In this document: positions 1-8,725 of the stretch, piece by piece | Position numbering within the stretch: the stretch's first letter is position 1 | Layout: every line of letters begins with the position of its first letter | Origin: Vibrio tasmaniensis 1F-187 | GTDB lineage: Bacteria > Pseudomonadota > Gammaproteobacteria > Enterobacterales > Vibrionaceae | NCBI RefSeq assembly: GCF_000272405.2 | Contig: NZ_AJZM02000206.1 | Coordinates: forward strand, 1 to 34,301 | DNA length: 34,301 nt | Reading direction: 5' to 3' | Program-made: the position numbers and the translations under genes | Notes under the pieces: model-generated | What the model was told of the DNA's origin: nothing | The model's input: only the letters and a program-made list of their open reading frames with translations | Databases searched by the model: none

Positions 1-24
1 GGCTCTGGCTCTGGCTCTGGCTCT
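1..24. repeat. Hexanucleotide tandem repeat in parP, at window edge
   Basis: Four perfect copies of GGCTCT (plus strand) encode an alternating Glu-Pro run in the ParP linker. The array touches the window edge, so its full copy number is unknown. Confidence 0.85.
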
Positions 25-173
25 TTAGTTTGTGATTCGCCGCTAGACTCGTCAACAAGAAAAGCATCAGATTCAAAGTTTTCATCGCCTAACAGCGCGG
101 TAAAGTAATCATCGATTGCTTGTTCACTCGATAAACTTGGTTGCGTCAATGTCGATTCGTTATTCGCGCTCAT
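1..173 (-). CDS. parP: ParP, chemotaxis array positioning protein, N-terminal part (truncated by window edge)
   Basis: The frame starts at an ATG at 173 and runs off the window at base 1, giving about 57 residues (begins MSANNESTLTQPSLSSEQ). It overlaps the 3' end of parC by 14 bases, which suggests translational coupling. The visible part is acidic and ends in an alternating Glu-Pro stretch, like the proline-rich N-terminal linker of Vibrio ParP. In that family a C-terminal CheW-like (AIF) domain binds CheA and tethers arrays to ParC at the cell pole; that domain would lie outside this window, so the name rests mainly on position after cheB-parC. A different CheW-domain protein is the alternative. 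Confidence 0.72.
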   Translation of the reverse strand, partial: MSANNESTLTQPSLSSEQAIDDYFTALLGDENFESDAFLVDESSGESQTKEPEPEPE

Positions 174-942
174 TTATCGCTAACCTCTCGAGATAAATAA
201 GCAGCTGTTTATAAGCAAATACACCACGGCTACCCGATGCGAAATGAGATGCTGGCAAACGTTTTAGACTGGCATCGCGAAACTTGGTATCAATCGGCAC
301 AGCAGAGGTCCAAACTTGGTTTGGATAGTCATCTTTAAGCTGAGTCAATGTTTGCAATGATGCTTTCGTTCGCTTGTCGTACATCGTCGGGACAATCGTC
401 ACCTTAAACGGTGTTTTGCGAGACTTCTGCATAATGGTTAGAGTGCGAATCATGCGCTCTAAACCCTTCATCGCCAAAAATTCAGTCTGTACCGGAATCA
501 AGATACGATCACTGGCAGCCAACGCATTCACCATCATCACACCAAGAATAGGCGGACAATCGATAAGCACGTAGTCATAGTCATCTTTCAAAGCGGCTAA
601 AGCACGCTTTAAGATCAAGCCCATACCACTTCGATTTCCCATTACACGGTCTAATGTCGCCAATGACATGTGTGCGGGAATAATATCGATACCTTCAATT
701 TCGGTCTGTATAGTCAACGCTCTCACAGCTTGCGTAGAAAACTCACGCAGCTGGAACAGATCAAACAGGCTCGATTCCACCGTATCTGAGTCGTAACCCA
801 GATAGGTGGTTAGTGATGCATGTGGGTCAGTATCAACCAACAACACACGATGACCCTTTAAGGCAAGTAAGCCAGCTAGGGTCACTGTCGTCGTCGTTTT
901 CCCAACGCCACCTTTTTGGTTTGCAACACTCCAAACAATCAT
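160..942 (-). CDS. parC: ParC, ParA-like ATPase for polar localisation of chemotaxis arrays
   Basis: This 260-residue ParA/MinD-family ATPase carries the deviant Walker A motif KGGVGKT at residues 10-16, both lysines present, and a Walker B-like segment (YVLIDCPP) near residue 125. ParC recruits chemotaxis arrays to the old pole in Vibrio through ParP and the polar hub protein HubP. The gene starts 10 bases after cheB ends and overlaps the start of parP, the usual Vibrio order cheA-cheB-parC-parP. No parB homologue or parS-like site is visible nearby, which argues against a chromosome-partition ParA. The ATG at 942 gives the expected N-terminus just before the P-loop. Confidence 0.9.
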   Translation of the reverse strand: MIVWSVANQKGGVGKTTTTVTLAGLLALKGHRVLLVDTDPHASLTTYLGYDSDTVESSLFDLFQLREFSTQAVRALTIQTEIEGIDIIPAHMSLATLDRVMGNRSGMGLILKRALAALKDDYDYVLIDCPPILGVMMVNALAASDRILIPVQTEFLAMKGLERMIRTLTIMQKSRKTPFKVTIVPTMYDKRTKASLQTLTQLKDDYPNQVWTSAVPIDTKFRDASLKRLPASHFASGSRGVFAYKQLLIYLERLAINERE

Positions 943-952
943 GTCGATTTAC

Positions 953-2077
953 CTAAGCTAACCCAACTTCGACCAAAATCCGTTCCGCAACGCGGTCTAG
1001 AGGTAGGTCTTCAGTAGAAATGCCAGCTTTTGCTACAGCTTGAGGCATACCATATACAACACAACTATCTTCGTCTTGCGCCCAAATGGTCGAACCCGCT
1101 GTTTTTAACATGCGAGAACCTTCTCGACCATCAGCACCCATACCGGTCAGTATCATAGACAACACTTTATCGCCGTAGATCTTAGCTGCAGAACCAAAAG
1201 TGACATCCACACAAGGCTTGTAGTTCATTCGGTCACCACCATCGATAATCTTCAGACGCGCCGAACCCGGGCGACCATCAATCATCATTTGCTTTCCGCC
1301 TGGAGCAAGATAAGCCACCCCAGGTTTCAACAGGTCTCCATCTTGAGCTTCACGAACTTCAATCTTACACAGGGTATTCAATCGGCTAGCAAAAGCAGCG
1401 GTGAACGTTGCTGGCATATGCTGCACTAACACAATCGGATGCGGGTAGCTGGCAGGGATGCGTGTCAAAATTTTCTGTAGTGCAACTGGCCCACCAGTAG
1501 AAGTACCAATTGCAGTTAATTGATACTTTTTACCCGAAGCTCTGAATTTCGCGGTTGAAGCAACCGCGGGTTTAGCAGCAGGGGCTGTTGCTGAAATAGA
1601 TTGGCGCAATGGCGCTGATGTTGACGCCGTAGCTGTTGCGGTAGCTCTTGGCGCAACAGGAGTGCGTCGCATAAACGCGCGCTTTGCAGCAATCTGAATC
1701 ACGCGCTGTTGAAGCAATGCGACAGCATCGCCACGGTTACGAGCGATGTCTTCAAATTTCTTAGGTAAGAAATCTAGAGCACCCGCGTCTAACGCATCTA
1801 ACGTTGCTCTTGCACCATCATGCGTTAACGATGAAAACATCAAAATAGGCGTTGGAGACGCAGCCATAATTTCACGAACGGCAGTAATACCGTCCATGAC
1901 AGGCATCTCGATGTCCATGGTAATTACGTCAGGTCTTAGCTTTTTCGCTTTCTCAACCGCTTCTTTACCGTTTACTGCTACATCGATGACTTCTAGGCGA
2001 GCCTCCGAGTTGATGATCTCGCTTACTCTACGACGAAAGAAGCTCGAATCATCAACGACTAATACTTTAATCGCCAT
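953..2077 (-). CDS. cheB: CheB, chemotaxis receptor methylesterase/glutamine deamidase
   Basis: CheB of 374 residues. The N-terminal receiver domain (about 1-125) has Asp9/Asp10 in the acidic pocket, the phospho-acceptor Asp55 in MDIEMP, and the conserved Lys near 106. An Ala/Thr/Ser-rich linker (about 135-180) leads to the methylesterase domain with the serine motif GTSTGGP (Ser193), His220 in VQHMP and Asp316 in TGMGADG, the expected catalytic triad. It removes methyl groups from receptor glutamates for adaptation. It follows cheA by 13 bases and has a good ribosome site (AAGGA) before the ATG at 2077. No CheR is in the window. Confidence 0.96.
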   Translation of the reverse strand: MAIKVLVVDDSSFFRRRVSEIINSEARLEVIDVAVNGKEAVEKAKKLRPDVITMDIEMPVMDGITAVREIMAASPTPILMFSSLTHDGARATLDALDAGALDFLPKKFEDIARNRGDAVALLQQRVIQIAAKRAFMRRTPVAPRATATATASTSAPLRQSISATAPAAKPAVASTAKFRASGKKYQLTAIGTSTGGPVALQKILTRIPASYPHPIVLVQHMPATFTAAFASRLNTLCKIEVREAQDGDLLKPGVAYLAPGGKQMMIDGRPGSARLKIIDGGDRMNYKPCVDVTFGSAAKIYGDKVLSMILTGMGADGREGSRMLKTAGSTIWAQDEDSCVVYGMPQAVAKAGISTEDLPLDRVAERILVEVGLA

Positions 2078-2090
2078 ATTTATCCTTAAG

Positions 2091-4292
2091 TTAAATTCTT
2101 GATGCAGCTGCGTACTGCTTCAACAAGTCCGGCACATCTAAAATCAATGCTATGTGACCGTCACTTGTAATTGTCGCACCTGCCATTCCTGGCGTGCCTT
2201 GTAGAAGCTTATCAAGTGGCTTAATAACCACTTCTTCTTGGCCGATAAGCGCATCGACAACAAAACCAACACGTTGACTACCAAGTTGCACAATAACAAC
2301 ATGACCATGACCTTGACGTCCTTCAACAAGACCTTCTTTAGGTGTAAGCCAATTTTGTAAGTAGAACAGTGGAATAGACTTATCACGAACGATAATCGTT
2401 AGCTGGCCATCAACCACGTTTGTGCGGCTTAGGTCTAGGTGGAAAATTTCATTTACAGAAGCCAGTGGCAATGCGAACGGGTGACCCGCAACACCGACCA
2501 TTAAGGTTGGTAGAATCGCAAGTGTCAACGGAACCTTAATGGTTATCTTGGTGCCTTGGCCCATCTCTGAGTCGATATCAATTGAACCATTCAGTGTGTT
2601 GATCGCTGTTTTCACAACGTCCATACCTACACCACGGCCAGAGATATCTGAGATCTTTTCTTTACTTGAAAAGCCAGGAGCAAAGATTAGATTGAAACAC
2701 TCTTTATTTGTTAGGCGAGACGCTGCATCATCATCCATCAGACCGCGCTTAACCGCGATAGCACGAAGCTTATCAGGGTCCATACCGCCGCCATCATCAA
2801 CGATAGCCAGTTCAATGTGGTCGCCTTCTTGAGAGGCAGACAGAATCACTTTACCGGTTTTAGATTTACCCGCAGCAACACGGTCGTCCGGCATTTCGAT
2901 ACCATGATCGACAGAGTTTCTCACCAAGTGAATCAGGGGATCAGCAAGTGCTTCTACTAAGTTTTTATCAAGATCCGTTTCTTCGCCACGCATTTCAAGA
3001 ACGATGTCTTTCTTCAAGGTACGAGCAAGGTCACGGACAACGCGTGGGAATCGACCAAATACTTTCTTGATCGGCTGCATACGCGTCTTCATTACTGCAC
3101 CTTGTAGGTCAGCAGTAACAACGTCTAAGTTAGAGACAGCTTTCGACATTTCTTCGTCATTGCTGTTTAAACCTAAGCTAACAAGACGGTTACGGACCAA
3201 TACTAGCTCACCCACCATGTTCATGATGGTATCCAGTGTTGATGTATCAACACGAACTGTGGCTTCAGCTTGCTGCTTCTTCGCAGGCGCTTTAACTTCA
3301 GCTTTTGCTGGTACGCTAGGCTTAGGCTCTGCTTTTACAGCAACAGGAGCAGGCTGTGGTTTAGGAGCGACTTTCGGCGCAACAGGCTCAGGCTTCGCTT
3401 GTACAGGCTTAGTCGCAGCATCCAACTCTTCAATTGAAGGGCCGTTACCTGAACCGTGTAACTGGTCAAGTAAACTCTCAAACTCAGCATCAGTCATTAG
3501 GTCATCGCCTTCAGACTTTACTGGTGCTTTGGCTACCGGAGCGACTGGAGGAGGTGGTGGCGTTGAGCTTGCAGCTGTCGGGCTTTGACCTGCACCATGC
3601 AACTCATCTAACAACTTTTCAAATTCGTCGTCAGTAATGTCACCACTCGCAGCTACTGGCTGAGGTGCCACAGGTGCTGGCGCTGGTGTGTCTACAGATG
3701 ATGTCGTTGGTGAACCACCCTTACCGTGAAGTTCATCAAGTAAACGCTCAAATTCATCTTCAGAAATATCATCCACGGAAGATGCACTGATGTTTGAACT
3801 TTCAACAGTAGGTTCCGGAGCAATAACAGGCTCAGGAGCTGCAACGATAGGCTCAGAGATAACCGGTGCTGGAGCTTCTACTGCCACAACTTCATCTTCA
3901 GACTCTGGCTTACAGAGGCGATGAAGTTCATCCAGTAAAGATTGGTCTGCTGGTACTAAAGCTTCCTCATCTTGCACGGCTTTAAACTGTACATTGACTG
4001 TATCTAAAGCCTGTAGCATCGTATCCATCAGTCCTGATGTTACACTGCGTTGGCCATTTCTTAGAATGTCGAACACATTCTCAGCACCATGACAAGTATC
4101 CACCAGCTCGGTCAATGCTAGGAAACCAGCACCACCTTTTACTGTATGGAAACCACGGAAAATAGCGTTTAGTAGTTCTTTGTCGTCAGGGTTATTCTCT
4201 AGCTCTACCAGTTGTTCTGATAGAAGTTCGAGGATCTCTCCTGCTTCGACTAAAAAGTCCTGAAGAATATCTTCGTCTAAATCGTAGCTCAT
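2091..4292 (-). CDS. cheA: CheA, chemotaxis histidine kinase
   Basis: CheA of 733 residues. The HPt domain P1 (1 to about 125) has the phosphorylated His49 in [11 protein letters not shown]. Dimerisation P3 starts near 345, kinase P4 holds [12 protein letters not shown] (454-466), DDGGGM (499-504) and GRGVGMD (552-558), and the CheW-like P5 covers about 595-725. I see no globular P2. The 130-345 linker is Pro/Ala-rich and carries three copies of a motif like [11 protein letters not shown] (180-190, 223-233, 270-280); a shorter LLDELH sits at 119-124. In Vibrio an interdomain region (LID) of CheA binds ParP, and these repeats are candidates for that or for docking CheY/CheB. It lies 9 bases after cheZ and 13 before cheB. 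Confidence 0.97.
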   Translation of the reverse strand: MSYDLDEDILQDFLVEAGEILELLSEQLVELENNPDDKELLNAIFRGFHTVKGGAGFLALTELVDTCHGAENVFDILRNGQRSVTSGLMDTMLQALDTVNVQFKAVQDEEALVPADQSLLDELHRLCKPESEDEVVAVEAPAPVISEPIVAAPEPVIAPEPTVESSNISASSVDDISEDEFERLLDELHGKGGSPTTSSVDTPAPAPVAPQPVAASGDITDDEFEKLLDELHGAGQSPTAASSTPPPPPVAPVAKAPVKSEGDDLMTDAEFESLLDQLHGSGNGPSIEELDAATKPVQAKPEPVAPKVAPKPQPAPVAVKAEPKPSVPAKAEVKAPAKKQQAEATVRVDTSTLDTIMNMVGELVLVRNRLVSLGLNSNDEEMSKAVSNLDVVTADLQGAVMKTRMQPIKKVFGRFPRVVRDLARTLKKDIVLEMRGEETDLDKNLVEALADPLIHLVRNSVDHGIEMPDDRVAAGKSKTGKVILSASQEGDHIELAIVDDGGGMDPDKLRAIAVKRGLMDDDAASRLTNKECFNLIFAPGFSSKEKISDISGRGVGMDVVKTAINTLNGSIDIDSEMGQGTKITIKVPLTLAILPTLMVGVAGHPFALPLASVNEIFHLDLSRTNVVDGQLTIIVRDKSIPLFYLQNWLTPKEGLVEGRQGHGHVVIVQLGSQRVGFVVDALIGQEEVVIKPLDKLLQGTPGMAGATITSDGHIALILDVPDLLKQYAAASRI

Positions 4293-4301
4293 ACGTTACC
4301 T

Positions 4302-5033
4302 TTAAAATCCAAGACTGGATAACAAATCGTCGACTTCATCTTGAGATGCAACAGCATCCTCACGAGCTTCTGGGTTCATGATCGGACCCTCTGGAGTAAT
4401 AGATGACTTCTTATCTGTCTCTGGTGTTGGTTCTATTTGATTCGCACCGAATACGGTGAGAATCTCTACCAGACGTCCTTCAACCTCATTCACCAAGGTA
4501 ATAACTTTGCTAATAATCTGCCCAGTTAAATCTTGGAAATCCTGAGCCATCAAGATTTCAGTCAGTTGTCCACGTAGTTCAGTACTATCACCTTCTACTT
4601 GGACAAGTAATCCATCAATGCGGTGGCATAAAGCTTTGAATGTTACTAGCTCAATGCGGCCATGCATCAGTTCATTCCATTGAGGCCTTACTTGAAGTAA
4701 ACACTCGTGTAAATTAGTTGCAATTGGCATACAGCGATCGACAGCGTCCATCGTTTTGTTCGCCGCAACTTCCGTTTTATCAATGACATATTGAAGGCGA
4801 TCCCTGGCGTCAGGGATTTCATCATTTGCGATAACGTTAATACGCTCGTCAAAGTTGAATTGTGTCAAAGAATCATGGAGGTCACGAGTCAGACTGCCTA
4901 TTTCTTGAAGCATTGGGTTATCTTGAAGATTAAAATTATCTTCATAAATGCTTCTAACAAGAGAATCAGCACCTTGCTGCTCGTCGTTTTCAAGCAGCTC
5001 TACTAATTTTTTTGCTTGTTCTAATGAAATCAT
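4302..5033 (-). CDS. cheZ: CheZ, CheY-P phosphatase
   Basis: CheZ speeds dephosphorylation of CheY-P. From the chosen ATG at 5033 (MISLEQAKKL) the protein has 243 residues. The long helical-hairpin region contains AQDFQDLTGQ, with the Asp and Gln matching the catalytic Asp143/Gln147 of E. coli CheZ. The acidic C-terminal tail ends in VDDLLSSLGF, the CheY-binding helix. An in-frame ATG lies 24 bases upstream at 5057 but lacks a clear ribosome site, while GGAGTAAGG lies between the two starts; the shorter form is favoured but not certain. It stands between cheY (90-bp gap) and cheA (9-bp gap). Confidence 0.95.
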   Translation of the reverse strand: MISLEQAKKLVELLENDEQQGADSLVRSIYEDNFNLQDNPMLQEIGSLTRDLHDSLTQFNFDERINVIANDEIPDARDRLQYVIDKTEVAANKTMDAVDRCMPIATNLHECLLQVRPQWNELMHGRIELVTFKALCHRIDGLLVQVEGDSTELRGQLTEILMAQDFQDLTGQIISKVITLVNEVEGRLVEILTVFGANQIEPTPETDKKSSITPEGPIMNPEAREDAVASQDEVDDLLSSLGF

Positions 5034-5147
5034 CCTGAGTCCGGCCTTACTCCGCATAGTTTGTGACGCTTCAGCTTTAGAGGTAAACGGGAAACAAAAA
5101 AGTTAATGTCTCTCTATGAAGCGCCTGAAACAGGTTATTATGAGTGC

Positions 5148-5528
5148 TTATAAACGCTCAAAAATCTTGTCGAGTTTCTCTTTTAGAGTTGCGGCAGTGA
5201 ACGGCTTCACAATGTAACCATTAACACCCGCTTGCGCTGCTTCGATGATCTGCTCACGCTTAGCTTCTGCTGTGATCATAAGCACTGGAAGGTGCTTAAG
5301 TTCAGCGTCTGCACGGACGTGTTTTAGAAGATCAATACCTTGCATACCCGGCATGTTCCAGTCAGTTACCACGAAATCAAATTCGCCTTTTTTCAGCATA
5401 GGTAACGCGGTCAAGCCATCGTCTGCTTCTTGAGTGTTGTTGAAACCTAAATCACGAAGTAGGTTTTTAACAATTCGGCGCATCGTTGAAAAATCATCAA
5501 CAATGAGAATTTTCATGTTTTTGTTCAA
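5148..5528 (-). CDS. cheY: CheY, flagellar motor response regulator (CheY3 type)
   Basis: Single receiver domain, very close to E. coli CheY and to V. cholerae CheY3. Numbered from the TTG start, the acidic pair is Asp11/Asp12 (VDDFSTMRR), the phospho-acceptor Asp56 ([10 protein letters not shown]), the switch Thr86 (MITAEAK) and Lys108 (VKPF). CheY-P binds FliM and FliN to switch rotation. The start is unusual: the frame extends to a GTG at 5540, but GGAGG (5534-5538) lies inside that extension and sits 5 bases before a TTG at 5528, which I chose. The ATG at 5516 is 17 bases from GGAGG, which is too far. It stands alone between fliA (18-bp gap) and cheZ. Confidence 0.96.
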   Translation of the reverse strand: MNKNMKILIVDDFSTMRRIVKNLLRDLGFNNTQEADDGLTALPMLKKGEFDFVVTDWNMPGMQGIDLLKHVRADAELKHLPVLMITAEAKREQIIEAAQAGVNGYIVKPFTAATLKEKLDKIFERL

Positions 5529-5533
5529 ATTAG

Positions 5534-5538
5534 CCTCC
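5534..5538 (-). promoter_or_regulatory. Shine-Dalgarno that decides the cheY start
   Basis: GGAGG on the minus strand, 5 bases before TTG (5528-5526). It falls inside the longer GTG-initiated frame, so it favours a TTG start for CheY. Confidence 0.6.
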
Positions 5539-5558
5539 ACTGAATAAAATCAGTGTTG

Positions 5559-6293
5559 TTAGTCGTTCTGTGTCCAAGCACTTAACTTAGTGCGTAAACG
5601 CTGCATAGATTGGCTTAGTATTTGGCTGACACGAGATTCGCTGACACCTAATACTTCCCCAATCTCTTTTAAATTGAGTTCTTCGTCGTAATAAAGTGAA
5701 AGCACGAGGCCTTCTCTTTCCGGAAGTTGTTTTATCGAGTCGATCAAAGCTTGGCGGAATGATTCATCTGCAACCCCTTGAAAAGGCGTATTATCTTGAG
5801 AATCTTCATTCGGAGATATTACATCATCAGAGACACCTAAGTCTTCTATCCCTACCAATTTTGAGCAATTAATATCAGTTAAAGCACTGTGATACTGGTC
5901 TAAACTCAGCCCCATGTGCTTTGCCACCTCAGCATCACTGGGATCGCGATTGAGAGTGCCCTCTAATTCCGCGATTGCACTACTGATTTCTCGATTGTTT
6001 TTATGAACCGATCTCGGGACCCAATCCCCGCGGCGAATGTCATCCAACATTGCTCCACGAATTCGAATACCTGCGTACGTCTCAAAGCTTGCGCCTTTGG
6101 TACCATCATAGTTCTGTTGTGCTTCAATCAGGCCAATCATGCCGGCTTGAATCAAGTCATCAACTAATACATTAGGCGGTAATCGCCCCAACAAATGATG
6201 AGCGATACGCTTAACCAACACAGAGTACTTCTCAAAAAAAGCCTGCTGGCTATTGTGATTAGCATGTTGATCGTAAGTAAGCGCTTTATTCAC
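5559..6293 (-). CDS. fliA: FliA, flagellar sigma-28 factor
   Basis: Sigma-70-family factor of 244 residues without region 1. Region 2 (about 20-90) includes DDLIQAGMIGLIEAQQNYD and the -10 recognition helix FETYAGIRIRGAMLDDIR. Region 4 (about 180-240) has the helix-turn-helix LNLKEIGEVLGVSESRVSQI. FliA drives late genes such as flagellins from TAAA-N15-GCCGATAA promoters, and such a promoter stands before the flagellin at the other end of this window. The GTG at 6293 (MNKALTYDQ) has AGAGGA 8 bases upstream; a TTG one codon earlier is also possible. It overlaps the 3' end of flhG by 8 bases. Confidence 0.96.
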   Translation of the reverse strand: MNKALTYDQHANHNSQQAFFEKYSVLVKRIAHHLLGRLPPNVLVDDLIQAGMIGLIEAQQNYDGTKGASFETYAGIRIRGAMLDDIRRGDWVPRSVHKNNREISSAIAELEGTLNRDPSDAEVAKHMGLSLDQYHSALTDINCSKLVGIEDLGVSDDVISPNEDSQDNTPFQGVADESFRQALIDSIKQLPEREGLVLSLYYDEELNLKEIGEVLGVSESRVSQILSQSMQRLRTKLSAWTQND

Positions 6294-7173
6294 CAAATGG
6301 TTCCTCTATAAATTCAGTACGGTTCAGCAGCCTTTCAACAAAAAACTCCAAGTGTCCGCTTGGTGTTTTTGGTATTGGCCAGGTCAATGCCTTATTAGCC
6401 AAAGAGCTGATTGCCAATGCAGCTGGAGAGCGAGGAAACGCATCGACTACGATTTTCTGTCTCTTAACTGATTGACGTACTTTATCATCTAAAGGAATAC
6501 ATGCTACGAGTTCGAGGCTCACATTCAAGAAGCGCTCTGTGACCAAAGTCAACTTTGCAAATAATTCTCGGCCTTCGCGGTAGCTTCTGACCATATTTGC
6601 AACAATTTTGAATCGCTGTACTTGGTGCTCTCGACTCAACAGCTTAATCAATGCATATGCATCAGTAATCGACGTTGGTTCATCACAAACCACCACAACC
6701 ACGTCCTGCGCAGCTCTTGAGAAGCTGATGACCATATCGGATATACCCGCTGCGGTATCAACCAATAAGATATCCATCTCGTCTTCAAGCGAACCAAAAG
6801 CACGAATCAATCCAGCGTGTTGAGCGTGTGAAAGTTCAGTCATGCTTTGTGTGCCTGATGTCGCTGGAATAATTTTAATTCCGTGCGGCCCTTCGACAAT
6901 CGCATCCTTAAGTTCACACTCGCCAGCCAACACATGCCCAAGATTTCGTTTAGAACGAATGCCGAGCATGATGTCTACGTTAGCTAATCCTAAATCGGCA
7001 TCCAGTACCATGACTTTCTTGCCTTGGCGAGCCATACAAATAGCCATACCTAACGTTACATTCGATTTACCTACGCCTCCCTTGCCACCCGTTACAGCGA
7101 TAACTTTTGTTAGTGAAGGCTGGGTTAAGCGACGGAGGCCGCTAGCTTGATCGTGTATCATATTCTCATTCAT
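6286..7173 (-). CDS. flhG: FlhG (FleN/YlxH), MinD-like ATPase controlling flagellar number
   Basis: From the ATG at 7173 the protein has 295 residues. The N-terminal DQASGLRRL (8-16) is the DQAxxLR motif whose Gln stimulates FlhF GTPase. The deviant Walker A is GGKGGVGKS (29-37), followed by VMVLDADLGLANVD, a switch DTAAGI and a C-terminal amphipathic segment near FVERLLN that may bind membrane. FlhG limits polar flagella to one, in part by restraining FlrA. An upstream extension to 7227 would overlap flhF by 41 bases and has no ribosome site, so it was rejected. The gene starts 13 bases after flhF and overlaps fliA. Confidence 0.96.
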   Translation of the reverse strand: MNENMIHDQASGLRRLTQPSLTKVIAVTGGKGGVGKSNVTLGMAICMARQGKKVMVLDADLGLANVDIMLGIRSKRNLGHVLAGECELKDAIVEGPHGIKIIPATSGTQSMTELSHAQHAGLIRAFGSLEDEMDILLVDTAAGISDMVISFSRAAQDVVVVVCDEPTSITDAYALIKLLSREHQVQRFKIVANMVRSYREGRELFAKLTLVTERFLNVSLELVACIPLDDKVRQSVKRQKIVVDAFPRSPAALAISSLANKALTWPIPKTPSGHLEFFVERLLNRTEFIEEPFGE

Positions 7174-7186
7174 ATTTATCCGCCGC

Positions 7187-8698
7187 CTAGAGCCCTTCAG
7201 AATCGCTATTCCAGTAATGAGGTTCATTCTCTGTCGATTTTTCTAATAACTCATTGGCCTTAGCAATCATGTACTTTGGCTGAGCAATAACGATATCTTC
7301 AGGAACTCGTTGACCATTTGCTATATAAGCAACTGGCAATGCATTTTGTATTACCACACTGATGAACTCACCCAAACTAAGCGATTCGTCCAGCTTCGTC
7401 AGGATACATCCCGACAGCGGGATTCTTCTAAAGTGTTCAATGGTTTCTTGTAGTACTTTGCGTTGCGCGGTTGCGGGTAACACAAGGTAACTATTGATAA
7501 CGGAACCACTCTCTTGCATCAATGTGTCTAACTGCTCAGATAGGCGAACATCTCGCTGCCCCATACCGGCAGTATCGACTAGAATCAGGCGACGATTACG
7601 TAACTGATATATTACATCGGCCAATTCACTAGAATCTTTAGCAACTCTTACAGGACAACCCATAATTCGACCATAAATCGATAACTGCTCATGTGCACCT
7701 ATGCGATATGTGTCTGTTGTCACAAGAGCAACGTTGTCTGCACCGTACTCCATTGCAGCACGGGCTGCGAGCTTAGCAACGGTTGTTGTTTTACCTACGC
7801 CAGTCGGGCCAAGTAAGGCCACAATACCGCCGCGTTTTAAAATATCTTTTTGTGTTACTGAGATTTGATCAGCGACCAGAGCAAGCAAGGCTTTCCATGC
7901 TCGTGCTGGTTTTGTGTCTTCTGGAATGTAACAGGCCATTTGATCGGCGAGTTCTGCCGAAACACCCATACGTTCTAGGCGCTTGATAAGCATCGCTCGC
8001 AAAGGTTCGCGACGTTCGACTTCTTGCCACATGAGCCCAGATACTTGATGCTCTAACAAACGACGAATTGAAGTCATCTCGTCGCGCATCGTTTCCATTT
8101 CAGTATCTGAACCTTTGAATTGAGTGTTCTCTCGACCACGATCATAACGGGTAGGATCTAAGCGAGGTGCTGGACGTTCTACTCTGCGATCTTCGGCAAT
8201 CAATTTAGATAAACCCGTTTCACGAGCAAAGGCCGAGTCAAGGCTGCCGCTAGAATGCTGGCTACTCTGAGGTTGATGACCGTTACTTGACTGGCGATTG
8301 AGCAATGCTGATAACGAGTCTTCGTTTTCAGCGCGATGTTGTTGCTCATCGTCGGCGCCATGACTGTATTGCTTTAGCATATTCGCAAAGCGCTTGGTCA
8401 TTGAGCGTCCACCTTCTGCATTTGGCTGGATGCTAACCTTGTCATCATCTAATTGACGACGCCCAGTTGGCAATTTGGGCTCAGACATTTGAGTGTACTG
8501 GCTTTGCGTAGGCTGCTGAGGTTTATTGAGTCTGGGACTTGCTGTCGACGGGCTGGAATCGCCATCAATAGCGGCAACAATTTCCACACCACCTGCGACC
8601 TTTTTGTTAGACATGATCACCGCTTCTGAGCCAAGTTCTTCTTTAACTTGGAGCAGAGCTGTTCGCATATCTTTTGCAAAAAATCGTTTAATTTTCAA
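7187..8698 (-). CDS. flhF: FlhF, SRP-type GTPase for polar flagellum placement
   Basis: FlhF of 503 residues. The basic B-domain start MKIKRFFAKDMRTAL is typical; a long Ser/Gln/Arg-rich linker follows (about 45-200). The NG domains carry G1 GPTGVGKTT (297-305), a motif TTDTYRIGAHEQL near 327, G3 DTAGM (375-379) and G4 TKLDE (434-438). It marks the pole where the first flagellar ring (FliF) assembles, with FlhG as its GTPase activator. Translation must start at a TTG (8698), because no ATG or GTG precedes the conserved N-terminus; the ribosome site is only a weak GGA. It lies between flhA (27-bp gap) and flhG. Confidence 0.96.
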   Translation of the reverse strand: MKIKRFFAKDMRTALLQVKEELGSEAVIMSNKKVAGGVEIVAAIDGDSSPSTASPRLNKPQQPTQSQYTQMSEPKLPTGRRQLDDDKVSIQPNAEGGRSMTKRFANMLKQYSHGADDEQQHRAENEDSLSALLNRQSSNGHQPQSSQHSSGSLDSAFARETGLSKLIAEDRRVERPAPRLDPTRYDRGRENTQFKGSDTEMETMRDEMTSIRRLLEHQVSGLMWQEVERREPLRAMLIKRLERMGVSAELADQMACYIPEDTKPARAWKALLALVADQISVTQKDILKRGGIVALLGPTGVGKTTTVAKLAARAAMEYGADNVALVTTDTYRIGAHEQLSIYGRIMGCPVRVAKDSSELADVIYQLRNRRLILVDTAGMGQRDVRLSEQLDTLMQESGSVINSYLVLPATAQRKVLQETIEHFRRIPLSGCILTKLDESLSLGEFISVVIQNALPVAYIANGQRVPEDIVIAQPKYMIAKANELLEKSTENEPHYWNSDSEGL

Positions 8699-8725
8699 TT
8701 CGATCGTCCGTTCTAATTAGGCGGC

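Noticed and set aside
160..942. Plasmid or chromosome partition ParA
   Set aside because: No parB or centromere-like repeats nearby, and its place between cheB and a ParP-like frame is that of Vibrio ParC.
5119..5140. Small CCTG-AAA-CAGG hairpin between cheY and cheZ
   Set aside because: Stem of four base pairs without a clear U-tract; too weak to call a terminator.
7174..7227. N-terminal extension of FlhG to 7227
   Set aside because: It would overlap flhF by 41 bases, lacks a ribosome site and does not belong to the family; the ATG at 7173 puts the DQAxxLR motif at the N-terminus.
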